DNA from: Onthophagus taurus
Taxonomy: Eukaryota; Arthropoda; Insecta; Coleoptera; Scarabaeidae
Reading direction: 5' to 3'
DNA length: 64,000 bases
Assembly (NCBI RefSeq): GCF_036711975.1
Contig: NC_091971.1
Coordinates: forward strand, 32,309,501-32,373,500
In this document: positions 33,244 to 44,457 of the stretch, one piece after another
Layout of the letters: every line of letters starts with the position of its first letter
Numbering within the stretch: the stretch's first letter is position 1
Made by a program: the position numbers and the translations under genes
The notes under the pieces: model-generated
What the model saw: the letters and a program-made list of their open reading frames with translations, nothing else
What the model was told of the DNA's origin: nothing
Databases searched by the model: none

Positions 33244-34370
33244 CCGGGTGTCCCTCAAAAGTGGCTCACCCCCATATTTTTCTTTATTATTGGTGATATA
33301 AGAAAACCATTTGGAATGCATAGTTAGGGTGCTAAAACGGATTATTACGACATGAAATCATTCTTTTTGTACTTCCGGTTATACCGGATGTGAGTACTAA
33401 TTTCGCTATTTTTTTAAATCTAATTTTTTTTTCTTCAGTTGGGTTGATAGTATAATTTCACATAACTTTTACTTGAAAAAATAGTAGCTAGGTTAATAGT
33501 ATAAACTACGTTATGTCCCTCTTGACTTGCTATTTCTCGAGCAGTGATCACTGCTACGCTTTAGTCAGTGGTTCTTTTTTAATAATGGTGTAAATTAACA
33601 GTTGTATTAAATTGGTTTTAAAAGAAAAACGCGATCAAACAATTAAGTTTAATTCAATTATTTTTGATTTTTTATTTTTTCTTTATTTTTTGTTCTTTTA
33701 CACTAAATGTTCTGTAGCTGATAGAAACTTACAATGTCCATTATACATTATAATTTGGATTGTTTACTTTATTTTGGTTAAAACCTCTCCAATCACCTGA
33801 CCTCACTCACACCTTTAGATTCTTTTTATGGGGCAAAATCAAAAATGAGCTGTATAATACACCAGTAAGGTCTCGTGAGGTATTAGAAAATAAATCGAGT
33901 TAGAAATTGTATTACCTAAATATCTCCGCAGGAATAACGTCGAGTCGTTAGATCGACAATACGCAAGATACAATTATGTCAAAATCGAGGCGGGAGCATT
34001 TTGAAACTTTAGAAAATTAGTTTTTTTGAACTTACAATTGAATTAAATTTAATTGTTGGATAGCGTTTTTCTTTTAAAACTAATTTAATACAACTGTTAA
34101 TTTACACCATTATTAAAAAAAAAACCACTAACTAAAGCATAGCAGTGATCACTGCTCGAGGAATAGCAAATCAAGAGGGACATAACGTAGTTTGTACTAT
34201 TAACCTAGCTACTATGCGTCAAAAGTTGCAATACATTTTCCGAAGGTACTAAAATGTTAAAAAATAACGAAAATAATTTTTTTTTCAAAAATTATAAGCG
34301 ATCGTGAAAATTTTTTCAAGTAAAAGTTATGTGAAATTATACTGTCTACCCACTTTTGAAGGACACCCGG
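33244..34370. mobile_element. Long-TIR foldback transposon, non-autonomous
   Basis: Ends CCGGGTGTCCCTCAAAAGTG and CACTTTTGAAGGACACCCGG are flanked by TA. The arms of about 400 bp each share AACTACGTTATGTCCCTCTT, CTCGAGCAGTGATCACTGCT and AATGGTGTAAATTAACAGTT against inverted copies, but differ by block insertions (left arm near 33270-33420, right arm near 34210-34310). No coding sequence. Confidence 0.8.
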
Positions 34371-34509
34371 TATACTATATTCCATAAATAATGGGCACCC
34401 TATATAAAAATATATGGTGTTTCTGTAAGTGGTGGCATAATTTCAACCACATATACTGCTAGGAGCAAAAGTTATGACAGCTAGTCTAAACATTTTTAAT
34501 CTTTAAATA

Positions 34510-35928
34510 CAGGTTGATTTATTAGCTCACCATCAAACTTTGACATATGATAGCTAATCCAATTACCAAAAAAAAAATGTTAATGAACATATATCCTATT
34601 TCAATTATTTACGAAATTATAACACTTTAAAGTTTTCTGCAGCGAATTTATTAATAGTCAGTAAAATCAAACATTCAACAAAAACAAAGTTGTCATTGTA
34701 ATATATCAGTTTGCTGTAAGGTTTAATTATTACATACAAGAAGAAACTCAAAATGTACGCTTATAGCACTGAAGAGTATGCTGATATAATTTTCGTGTAT
34801 TTTTTTTGCAATTGAAACGGTCGACAATCAGTATCAGAATATCAAGAAAGATTTCCACAGCGTCATTTGCCATATTATTCAGTTTTTAGCGATTCTTTCA
34901 GAAGACTTTGAGAAACAGGTAATCCTATTCGACCGCATGTAGTTAATGTAGCGGACGAAGAAGCTGTAATTAATGCTGTCATTGATAATCCTTCCATCAA
35001 CACTCGAAGAATAGCACACAACATACATGTAAGTCAACATTTTGCATGGCGCGTATTGAATCGACAAGTCCTTCATCCGTATCGTAAACAGAACGTTCAA
35101 GCTCTACAGCCAGGAGATAATCAGCAACGGTTAGCATTTTGTGAATGGTTATTGTAGTAACATGCCCAAAATAATGACTTCATTTCAAATGATCGCTGGA
35201 CAGATGAATCATGTTTTACACGAGATGGTATAAATAATTACCATAATGAACATATCTGGGCATTACAAAATCTGCATGCGATTAGACCAAGGAAATTTCA
35301 ACAACGTTTCAGCATCAACGTTTGGGGTGGATTATTTAACAACAATTTACTAGGTTTGCATGTACTTGATGGGCGTTTGAACGCTGTAAACTACAGATTT
35401 TTTTGAACAACACACTTTTCGATTTACTTGAAGATATACCTCTTAATGTATGTAATTCAAAATATGTGGTACCAGCACGATGATGCCCCCCTCAGTGGTT
35501 AAATCAATATTTTCCAAACAAGTGGATTGGTAATGGTCCATTTGCTTGGCTACCTAGATCCCCCGACCTTAATCCATTGGATTTCTACTTATTGGGTCAT
35601 ATGATACAAATTGTGTATCAAGTGGAAATTAACACACGAAAACAGTCATTAAACAGAATACAGATGGCTGCTACTGGAACAAGAAATCAACCAAACATTT
35701 TAATTCGGCTAACTCCTTCTTCAGAAGGAGTCTATTTTGAACAATATTTGTAATATTTATGTGTTTTAAAAATAATGTAGCAGTTAATTATGATATAAAA
35801 ATGAAAACTTTAAAGTGTTATAATTTCGTAATTAATTAAAATAGGACATATGTTCATTAACATTTTTTTTTGTAATTGGATTAGCTATCATATGTCAAAG
35901 TTTGATGGTGAGCTGATAAATCACCCTG
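34510..35928 (+). mobile_element. Mariner/Tc1-superfamily transposon
   Basis: Inverted ends CAGGTTGATTTATTAGCTCA and TGAGCTGATAAATCACCCTG are flanked by TA. The TIRs are about 130 bp and share CATCAAACTTTGACATATGA and TAGCTAATCCAATTA. A decayed transposase lies between. Confidence 0.85.
34753..35752 (+). pseudogene. Mariner-like transposase, decayed
   Basis: Recognisable blocks: an N-terminal helix-turn-helix region (AVIDNPSINTRRIAHNIHVS, FAWRVLNR), first acidic box DRWTDESCFTRDG, second box WYQHDDAP, and third box WLPRSPDLNPLDFYLLGHM. These fit the DDE/D catalytic triad of the IS630/Tc1/mariner superfamily, with Asp at the last position. Stops and frameshifts occur near 34820, 34910, 35155, 35405 and 35490, so it is inactive. 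Confidence 0.8.
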
Positions 35929-36604
35929 TATAAATCAATAAATGGCTAAGGTATAGATTATCTGTAATAATTTTAATGATTTGTCATATACAGATAAAAT
36001 TTGGTATACTGTGTAATTTTATAATGAGGAATCTGATAAGATCGGCATCCACCAACATCCCTTTTCGTGAACATATATAATTTTAACTAACAATTGATAA
36101 TAATGAAATACTAGCAATAACAGCTATGTTCCAAAAAGCGGCCCCGACTCGTATTGAAATGCATTCAACTAAGAATAAAATCAACGTCGCTGATTGTCGA
36201 GAAATTACCCGACAATCGGACAGTCACGCCAGCCCGATCGAGTACACATGGAGCGGTGTTGCCGCATTAAGCGTGTTCACGAGGGAATCTCGTTTCGAAT
36301 TTTTCGCCAGCTAGGTAGGCCTCTTAATACGTATGAAATATAGAGACTGGCAAAAGCAAAAGAGAAATCATCGTCTTCACGACATTATTAGGCATACATC
36401 CGAAGGATTCAGTTTTTCTCTAATGTTATGTCTCTAATATAGAGCGTATAACTTTTTATACGATTTGTTTTGTAGAGTGCTAAAATAAGTAAGTATTGTT
36501 AATTTTTGATTAAATTGTGTTTATTTGAAATATGCAACAAATGTATAAATAAACGTAACGACTAAATTCTGCAACTTGATAATTATTTAATCTTTTCAAT
36601 TGTT
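35929..36604. other. Downstream flank of a Gd_N gene with an unassigned GC-richer island
   Basis: The interval 36125-36315 is clearly richer in GC than its surroundings and contains a short inverted repeat (GATTGTCG ... CGACAATC). It has one open frame of 62 codons with no recognisable domain. It could be part of a mobile element; nothing decides this. Confidence 0.3.
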
Positions 36605-37373
36605 TCAATAATCGTAATATGTGTGGAGAATATTATTATCGGAATAATCGTTATCATAATAATTATCATAATAATTATCATAATAATTGTTATAATAATA
36701 CTGTATATATCTTATATTTCTTTTCTTAATTTTGTCAATCACTTTTCGTAGAAGTGACTCAACTGGTGGTGGTTGTAGATCTACAAAAAATATTTATTTT
36801 CATTTCCAGAAATGGTTTTATTAAAAATTGTTTGATTTTTAATTATTCAACTTACTTAAATGTCTTCTCTTTTTCGTTGTTTCTGATAGACCAAGCAGGT
36901 ATGTTCGATATTTACTATTATTAGCTGCACAATAAAACATTAAAAGTTTTTTCTACATTTTTACATTATCTTAGAAAATACTAACAGTTCTTTTCACTTC
37001 CTTCACACATTAAATCCTCATTTAATTTTAACCTGATCAACGTGGGTATATTATATTCCTTAGGAAATTCAATTTCCCATTTTAACAATTCATTTTCTAA
37101 TCCCAGAAAGTTTACCTTAATACTGCTGTTACGTACCAGTCCCTCAACTGCCATAACCACGTGTAACTCGTTTGTAGAGCGATCAACGTCTCTTTGAAGT
37201 TTTACTATACCTTTCCAAACATTGTTTCTTCCCATTTCGTATTTAAACATGTTTGGACAAGGAATTTCGGGAAGGTTTTCAAAGCTTTGAGCGGGGTTTG
37301 AAAATAATATGATTGCGATTATGGCTAAGAAATGGATTGATAAAACAAAGGAGTTAGTTGTTATTTTAATCAT
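36605..37373 (-). CDS. Secreted Gd_N-domain protein with Tyr-rich tail
   Basis: Three exons: 36998-37373, 36856-36924 and 36605-36780; 206 aa, phase-1 introns. Residues 1-30 are a signal peptide ending NPAQS. Residues 39-123 match the Gd_N domain (N-terminus of the serine protease gastrulation-defective): PCPNMFKYE, NNVWKGIVKL, a hydrophobic strand pattern and a closing Cys, so one disulfide C39-C123 is likely. No protease domain follows. Exon 2 encodes a basic linker (TTKKRRHL), and exon 3 a proline-containing segment, a basic helix (RKVIDKIKKRN) and a tail of repeated Tyr-Tyr-Asp-Asn units. Function is unknown; in gd the domain precedes the protease and helps pattern the dorsal-ventral axis. 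Confidence 0.8.
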
Positions 37374-37655
37374 TTTGATATCCTGAAAGAGTTGAAATTA
37401 ATAATAAATACATTGAATAAATTAAATTTACGATTAATTGTTTAATTTTGATATCAGTTTATTAATTTCATTATTTTAAATACTTACCCGCTCTCACATC
37501 TGCTTTATTTAAATATTTTAAATAATTTGTTCAGTTAAACAATAATTAATGTTTTTTAAACAATGAGTAATACTCGTAAACACGAACAATAGATTTCATC
37601 TTAATGAATGTACCTTATAAAAATACAATATAATACATAATCTTGCTTTAATTTG

Positions 37656-38361
37656 TTAATATAAGTCACGATCATACTCGTTATATTTATTTTGCGCTTT
37701 TCTTTTCTTTAGTTTTGCCTTCATCGATTTTCGTCGTCGATCTAGAAAACGTTTGTTTCCTTGAAATTATTTTAATTTTTTAATCGCTTATTACCTTTAT
37801 TCTTTGTCAAAATCCTTAAATTACGGTTTCTCTTAACTGCCTCCGACTGACTGGTGTGGTACACTCGAGGTATATTCATAGCCCCTAAATAATCTGCATA
37901 AAGATTGTTTAAAATCACATTTTTTTCAAATTCCTTTATAAATGTTTACCGTGATCCACATCGTTATCACATACTTCATAGTCATTAACTCTTATAGAAA
38001 TCAACATCCAATCGTCATTTCCCACGGGAATATCAAATTCCCATGTCAATATATTATTTTCGTCTCCCAAAAACATTAAATCAAGGGTTGTATCGGTAGC
38101 TTCAGTTCCATAAGACATCGTTGTTACTTCTATGATGGCAGGTTCATATCCAGGTGGTTTATCAATCGATATTAGTCCTTTCCAAAGATTGTTTCCAACT
38201 TCTTCATAGTCGAATATCTGCGGACAAGGATTTCTCTCACCATGAATTTGTCGACGATTTTTCCTCATCGACTTTGAATAGCTTGGAATTATTTGGGAAA
38301 AAAATATTGAAACCAGGATTAAACACATCAGGCTTTTTAAAATGTTATAATTGTGTGCCAT
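37656..38361 (-). CDS. Secreted Gd_N-domain protein with basic tail
   Basis: Three exons: 37950-38361, 37795-37893 and 37656-37759; 204 aa, with the same phase-1 introns as its neighbour. Signal peptide residues 1-29 end in SYS, followed by a basic KSMRKNRRQ stretch that could be a propeptide site. The Gd_N domain spans C46-C131 with PCPQIFDYEEVGNNLWKGLI and a final VNDYEVC. Exons 2 and 3 encode a very basic tail (KRNRNLRILTKNKG, then RRRKSMKAKLKKRKAQ) ending NEYDRDLY. The protein lies 283 bp upstream of the previous paralogue in the same orientation. It is closest to the copy at 58.4 kb, sharing FFSQIIPS and SMR in the N-terminus. No catalytic triad. Confidence 0.82.
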
Positions 38362-38944
38362 TTTAATCAGTTGAAGATGGCCTGAAACATTTATTAAATT
38401 TTATTTCCGAAGTAGTATCTTTATATAATATTTAGTTTCTTTTTTATTTTTTAAAATTATTTAAAGACTTAGTCAAAGTAAATAATATGATGTGAATATA
38501 ACATAATAGGAACATATGCTATTGTTATTTATATTTATTTGATTTTCTTTGAAGAAATTCATTTTATCTTGCATAGCTCCTTACTATTATCCTTAAATTT
38601 CTTTAATTGCTATTGCGTAATTACATTTTACATATACCGTTAAATATAATGATTACAGGTAAAGATAATGTGAAAGTTAGAATAAAATGATCTTATAAAT
38701 TAAGAATGTTGAGAATTGTTAATAAATGTAAACAATATTATTAAGTTGATTATTTAATTATAAATACTTACTCACTATCACATATAATTTTTAGTTAAAA
38801 ATTGGAATATGTAAGTGCTGTTAAACAATCATTTTTGAGTTTTAACAATGAATAATTAGTCGTAAACACCAACAATACAAAACAGATGTTAATGGATCGG
38901 TAACAATAATTAACTTATAAAAATACATAAAAGAAAACATTACA
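38362..38944. other. Upstream flank of the Gd_N gene
   Basis: AT-rich, no coding sequence recognised. It should contain the promoter of the gene ending at 37656 and runs up to the first retrotransposon of the 20-kb insert cluster. Confidence 0.4.
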
Positions 38945-39499
38945 AGGTGATTTACTTGACAAACTTTAGCAGATGATACTATGTTGTAAAATAGCTTGGG
39001 CAGACGTACAAAGAACGGAGGGGTCAACCGGGCTGTTGTAGTTAAATTTGTTTCATACCGGTATAGACACATTCAAATAAAAAGAATTTTTTCCTTTTTT
39101 TTTGTTATTCAATTTTATACTTATTGCTATTCTGTTACTGCTTTTCTCTCCTCGTGCTTGTATCATTTTTTTAATTTAGTTACTTTAGTTTATAATACAA
39201 TAATTTTGTTTCTAATTTCAATCGGCCTCATAGTATGAGTACCATAGAATTTATTCACTGCTTTATGGTTCAATTTTAGGTTTAAGGGGAGAATTATTAT
39301 TTCTCTTATTTGTTGTTATTATTGTTCATTTTCATTTTTTTCTCTCATTTTTATTCTCTCTTTTTCCCTTTAAGCAATTATGAGAATAGCGCACTTGAAT
39401 ATGCAATCGCTACCCGCTCACTTTGCTGCTGTTAAAAATATCATATTGACTGAATCTTACGATATCTTTGCTATATCGGAAACTTGGATTTACCCTACT

Positions 39500-39995
39500 C
39501 TTTGATTATATATAATATGGATTGAGCCAACGAGAGAGATAGCTTGCGCAAGGTGATCGAACCGAAATAGACATAGAAGCGTACTGCCATATAATGGGTA
39601 TTCGACACTTTCAATGGACTGTATATGTAATTGTTCTGATTCTGGATTTGATACACAGAAACACACACTTTTCTTTATTTTAAAATGATTTATTGTGAAC
39701 AAAACGCTTATGGACGTTCGCCATCTTTACTTCGACAAGAATGAACACGAATACACTAGTTTTTAGTTGTTTCCTTAAAAACTACCGTACTCATGCGCCT
39801 CGATATTCGCAGCGGTCCTCAACAATGGGTGTACTGATAGAAGTGAGATAGATATAGAAGCGTACTGACATATAATATATCTATCTTTGTTACACTTTCA
39901 CATTATCGCTTTCCATCTGCGTCTATTCACCTTGAGCAACATTTTTGTTAGTAGATATATTCAGTTAGCTCAATCCATATTATATATAATCAAAG
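39500..39995. mobile_element. TIR element with 8-bp target duplication (hAT- or P-like MITE)
   Basis: Ends CTTTGATTATATATAATATG and the inverse are flanked by the direct repeat ACCCTACT (39492-39499 and 39996-40003). It splits the endonuclease frame of the host retroelement. The TIRs are about 28 bp and no protein is encoded. The 8-bp duplication fits hAT or P superfamilies, but the terminal bases are not diagnostic. Confidence 0.85.
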
Positions 39996-40428
39996 ACCCT
40001 ACTTCATGTCATGATGATTGTTTAATTGCGAATTATAGACATATATTTATTGATCGCTCGTACCCGGTTCCTGAACGTGTGGTGGTGACGTCAGAATGTA
40101 CGTAAAAAATGATTTTAAGTTTAACCACATTTATAACGAGGTTCTTATCTTTGTTGAACAGTTATGGAGCGAGGTGAGCCGTGGGGGACTGTCACTATCA
40201 GTTGGTGTTCTATATAGACCGGACGTCGATTTTGCTCAATTTTTAAACAATTTTGAAAACAATGTGTCCAATTTGGTCCTGCATTCCGAGTGGTTGCTAT
40301 GCTTAGGTGACTTCAATGTCAATGCTCTTGGCGTCACAGGTGCTTACTGCAACCGTTCATTATCGGTTATTGAATCTTTTAACCTAAGTCAAATTAACTC
40401 ATCTGCTACCCGTGTCACTGCTACATCG

Positions 40429-41698
40429 GCTACATTACATTACATTACATAGAATACATATCGGGTAGGCGGACCAACCAACCTTGCACCGCGACCCTAA
40501 GGATCTATTGTACCCCGATAGATATCATTATCAAATTTCACCGTGCAGTCCAATGCTCTTAACGGACATTAATACCTTGCTCGGCGAAAGGTCATTCAGA
40601 TCTTTTGAGGAGATAAACTGCGACCCAAAAATCGAGAATCTGATACGGTTAACGGCTTTGCAGTGGCATAAAACATGCTCAACCGTCTCTGCTTCCTCTG
40701 CACATAGTCGGCATTCAACATCGTCGGCTAAACCCAACAAGTTGAGGTGTGCTTTTAATCGGCAGTGCCCAGTAAAAATACCCATTAGAACTTTTATGCT
40801 ACTACGAGCAAGTCCCAAAATATTCCCGGGTTTGACAGTGGCGATGTTAATAAACACCTTAGCATGTCTCATTCCAGGAGAACTGGTCCACAGTAGGCGA
40901 AGTCTCTCTTCAGCCCACAGTCCAATCCTATATTTGGCCATCGCAAATGATACACCAACTGCTGGTTCCGGTCCCACAAACGCTTCAGCGCTGCCATCTC
41001 GTGCTAGCTTATCTGCCGCTTCATTGCCAGCAACACCAGAGTGACCCGGGACCCAGATCAGAGAGACTCTGTTATCACAACTCATCATTAACCAGAGCCG
41101 ACACCGTTTTCACGGCTTGCAGCGCCTGGAGAGCGGCTTGACTGTCTGAGAAGATTCGTACTGTCATGTTCTTCACCCCTCTTTCAAGAAGGATTTTAGC
41201 ACCCATGTCAATAGCAAATACTTCCGCCTGGAATACAGTACAGTACGTACCCAGGCTGTAGGCTTGCTTAATTCGAGGTGTCTGGCAGTATACTCCTGCT
41301 CCTACCCCTTCAGGCGTTTTTGATCCATCTGTGTACAAGCAAATGTCTGCCCGAACCAGAGAATTTTCATTTTCGATCCAGGACTGCCGCTCAGGCAGTA
41401 CAATCTGGTATCGAGCATTAATCACTGATAGTGATACCGCCAAATCTGACGGCATTGATAGCACAGTATCAGTGCTTATAATGTCTTCCGCAGCCCATTG
41501 GTAGGACATGTCGGAACAGTTTTGAGCATATTGCTTAAATCTGTAAATGGTTGTTCTAGCCACTTTCTCTATATGCAAATGCACAGGAGATAGGCCAAGC
41601 AGAACCTCCATTGCTAGAGTTGGCGTTGTGCCTATCGCACCAGAGATTGCCAATCCAGCTACTCGTTGAATTCGTGAAAGTTTACTGATAGCTGAAGT
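40429..41698 (-). mobile_element. RNase H-type non-LTR element (LOA/I-like), copy 2
   Basis: Flanked by the direct repeat CTACATCG (40421-40428 and 41699-41706). On the minus strand it runs from within the RT thumb to the 3-prime end and finishes in a pentamer tail seen as ACATT repeats at 40431-40450. Removing it restores the endonuclease frame of the host element. It encodes the RNase H domain in two frames (41075-41653 and 40531-41088), broken by a 23-bp deletion also present in copy 3. Confidence 0.9.
40531..41653 (-). pseudogene. RNase H domain of the non-LTR copy 2, frameshifted
   Basis: YTDGSKTPEGVGAGVYC and SDSQAALQALQAV lie in the first frame, which ends VSALVNDEL. SLIWVPGHSGVAGNEAADKL lies in the second frame and restarts 13 bases before the first ends. 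The 23 bp missing between them are present in copy 1 at about 8547-8569. A Cys-rich end (CRLCAEEAETVEHVLCHC), common to these families, follows. Confidence 0.85.
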
Positions 41699-44457
41699 CT
41701 ACATCGTCTACACTTATTGTCTATATTATTGTGGATGTAGATGCTTCTCTAAACGATACAGGAATCGTTTCTGTGCATGGTGTTGCAGATCATTCTTTGG
41801 TGTATGTACACTTAAATTTGTCTTATCCTAAGGCTTCACCTAGGATATTGAACTATAGAGACTTTAATAATTTCAATATGGATTTGTTTTCTCTTGATCT
41901 TCTTGCAGTGCCATGGCAGGATATACTCGGTTGTGATAACATTAATGATAAGGTTAACCTCCTTAACTTTTTTATGCTTACTCTTTTTGATATCCATGCG
42001 CCGATGAGAACTGTGACAACATGAAAGAATTTTCGACCTTGGGTGGCCGACACTATTAAAATTTTAATGAAATTTAGGAATGATGTGTACAGTAAATTTA
42101 GAAAAACGAGTAATCCCAATAATTTTAAATATTACAAGGAACTGCGGAATTTTACGAATTCTTCAATTCACAGAGAAAAGAAAGCATATCTCTCATATAC
42201 GTTAATTAAGAAAGATTCTCGTGAACTTTGGCAGAGTTTCCGTTGCATGGGTATCCTTAATACTAAACAACTCCTAATCCCTGTCTGTATAGGCAATCCT
42301 GATCAACTTAATTATTATTTCCTTGGTACTCAGGTTAGTGTCCGAGGTGGTTCCAATTTCATTCATTATTACCAATCGAGTGTATTGCCTAATATAACTG
42401 AACCGTTATCTTTTTCTCTCGTATTGGCGAAAGAGGTTTCGGATATTCTGTACATTATTAAAACAACTACAATCCGTATTGACGGAATTAGCGCTAAAAT
42501 GCTTTTTATTGTCTAGTTATCATTCCTTACATCTGCCACATTGTAAGTTATTGCCTCGAACATTCTGTATTTCCGGAATTTTGGAAGATGGCGCAAGTGA
42601 CGCTAATTTCAAAAGCTGCTAACCCTCGTGAACTTAAGGACCTCAGACCCATTAGTATATTATCCATTTTATCTAAGATTTTAGAAAAAAATGTGGCTAT
42701 TAAACTGAATCAACATTTAAAAAGTTTTAATATCTTACCCGTCCATCAGTCTGGTTTCCGTGCTGGTCACAGTTGTACTACGGCTCTCCTCGACGTAACG
42801 GATGATATTCTTGAGGCCATTGATCGAAAACATGCAGCGGTTTTGATCTTGCTGGATTTCTCTAAGGCCTTTGATATCATACACAACCCCACGCTATTGG
42901 CTATTCTCCACTACATTGGACTTTCCGTAAGTGCCATACATTTTTTTGGAAACTATCTTCTTAATCGGATGCAAACTGTTAAGCTCAACGGGAAAGAGTC
43001 ATTAGCAGTTGCGGTGTCGTCAGGAGTACCACAAGGATCAATTCTTGGTCCCTTAGTCTATTTAATCTATACTAGTAATTTACCAAAAGTACCTCAACAT
43101 TGTTTAGCTCACATGTACGCGGACGACACTCAGCTATATTACACTTTTGATATCTGTCATATTGATAAAGCGCAGATTGCCATTAATTCCGATTTGGAAA
43201 GATTAGTTAACGAAGCATCTAAACTTTGTTTGAATATTAATGCCGGTAAATCGGCCATGATGGTCTTTGGAAGCAGGGGTGTAGTGGGGAAAATAAAGGA
43301 AACTCTATCTGTAGAAGTGATCGGCAGTGGATTGGATTTTACTGTGGAATCCTGCAACTTGGAAATGTATCTGGACACCTCTCTTAGATTTCGTGGACAT
43401 GTCTCTTTCCTTGCATACGCTAATCTTAAATTACTCAAGAGTGTAGAGTAACAGGAGTTTGCTTAACCAACGTCTAAAAATTCAACTGTGCGAAGCTCTT
43501 GTTCTGTCATTATTTAACTTTGGAAATATTGTGTATCATCCATGTCTGGATGCCGTCACCAAAATGTGTATTCAAAGGGTACATTTATGGTATCAAACGA
43601 CGGGAGAAAATTACTTACACGTTGAATTGGGCCAATTGGTTCAATTCGTAGAATCGTAAAATTCTCCAGTGTGCCTGTCTTTATCACAAAATCATTACCT
43701 ACAAATGTCCTCCGTATTTAACTAATAAGATCAGATTCCGTAGTGATGTGCATAATATTAATGTCCGACACCGCCACACGTTACCTATTCCCCGTCATAG
43801 GCTGCAGATTTTTAAACGTTCATTCGGTTACAATACAGTCTCAGTTTGGAAAAGCATACCATTATCACATCAGTCATTATCAGCGGGGTGAGCGAGGCTT
43901 CAAGTCAGCTTACAAAGAATTTCTCCTGAATGAGTAGAATTAGTTTTAATTTTAGTTGGTTGGAGGATAAAGGGGAGGTAAAGCATAACAGATTTATTGA
44001 TTTCTTTTTTTATTTTGTTTTTAATATTATATATTATTCATCTTACTCACTACATCTTTTCTTGATTTGAATTTTGTTCTTCTTTTTCTCTCTCGTTTTG
44101 TTTATTTTTTTAAGGGTTGATGAAAAACAATAACAGTCTATTTGCATTGACTCAACCCTTTTTGATGATGTGCTTGTTGAGTATATTGTAAAACTCATTA
44201 TGTATATGTATAATAAGGTTAAAGCTCTGTTTTGAATTATTGTACTACAGTAAAACCTCGACTTACGCTACCCCGTCTTACGCGACCCCGTACTGACGCG
44301 GTTTTTCTAACGACGCCGCGCCGTCGGGGCGCGACAAGAAGGCGCGTTAGCCATCTCGCATTTTTTTTATTTCTTCATCGTGTTTTTCGCTGGTAGTCTT
44401 GTGTATTCACCAACACGAAATAAAACGTTTCGATAGAATATTTTAAAACTTTTACAA

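Larger units (their letters stand above)
39380..43937 (+). pseudogene. ORF2 of the nested non-LTR element (endonuclease and RT), broken
   Basis: Endonuclease: MRIAHLNMQSLPAHFAAV, SETWIYPT, then GVLYRPDVDF and WLLCLGDFNVNAL, then VHGVADHSLVYVHLNL. RT: NPRELKDLRPISILSILSKI, QSGFRAGHSCTTALLDV, LLDFSKAFDIIHNPTLLAIL, SSGVPQGSILGPLVYLIY and the catalytic MYADDTQLYY. Stops and shifts occur near 42022, 42516, 43451 and 43659. The catalytic boxes are readable but the frame is dead. Confidence 0.82.
38945..44240 (+). mobile_element. Jockey/CR1-like non-LTR retrotransposon with two nested insertions
   Basis: Parts in order: ORF1 fragment (LGRRTKNGGVNRAVVVKFVS, 38990-39060); endonuclease start at 39380; a TIR element (39500-39995); more endonuclease (40096-40428); an RNase H-type non-LTR copy (40429-41698); endonuclease end and linker (41707-42516); RT and C-terminus (42588-43937); 3-prime UTR to about 44240. 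Both nested insertions show clean 8-bp target duplications, so the host frame can be followed across them. Confidence 0.8.

Noticed and set aside
36126-36314. 62-codon frame in a GC-richer island
   Set aside because: No domain, signal peptide or splice sites, and no paralogue near the Gd_N genes. It is described only as an unassigned island.
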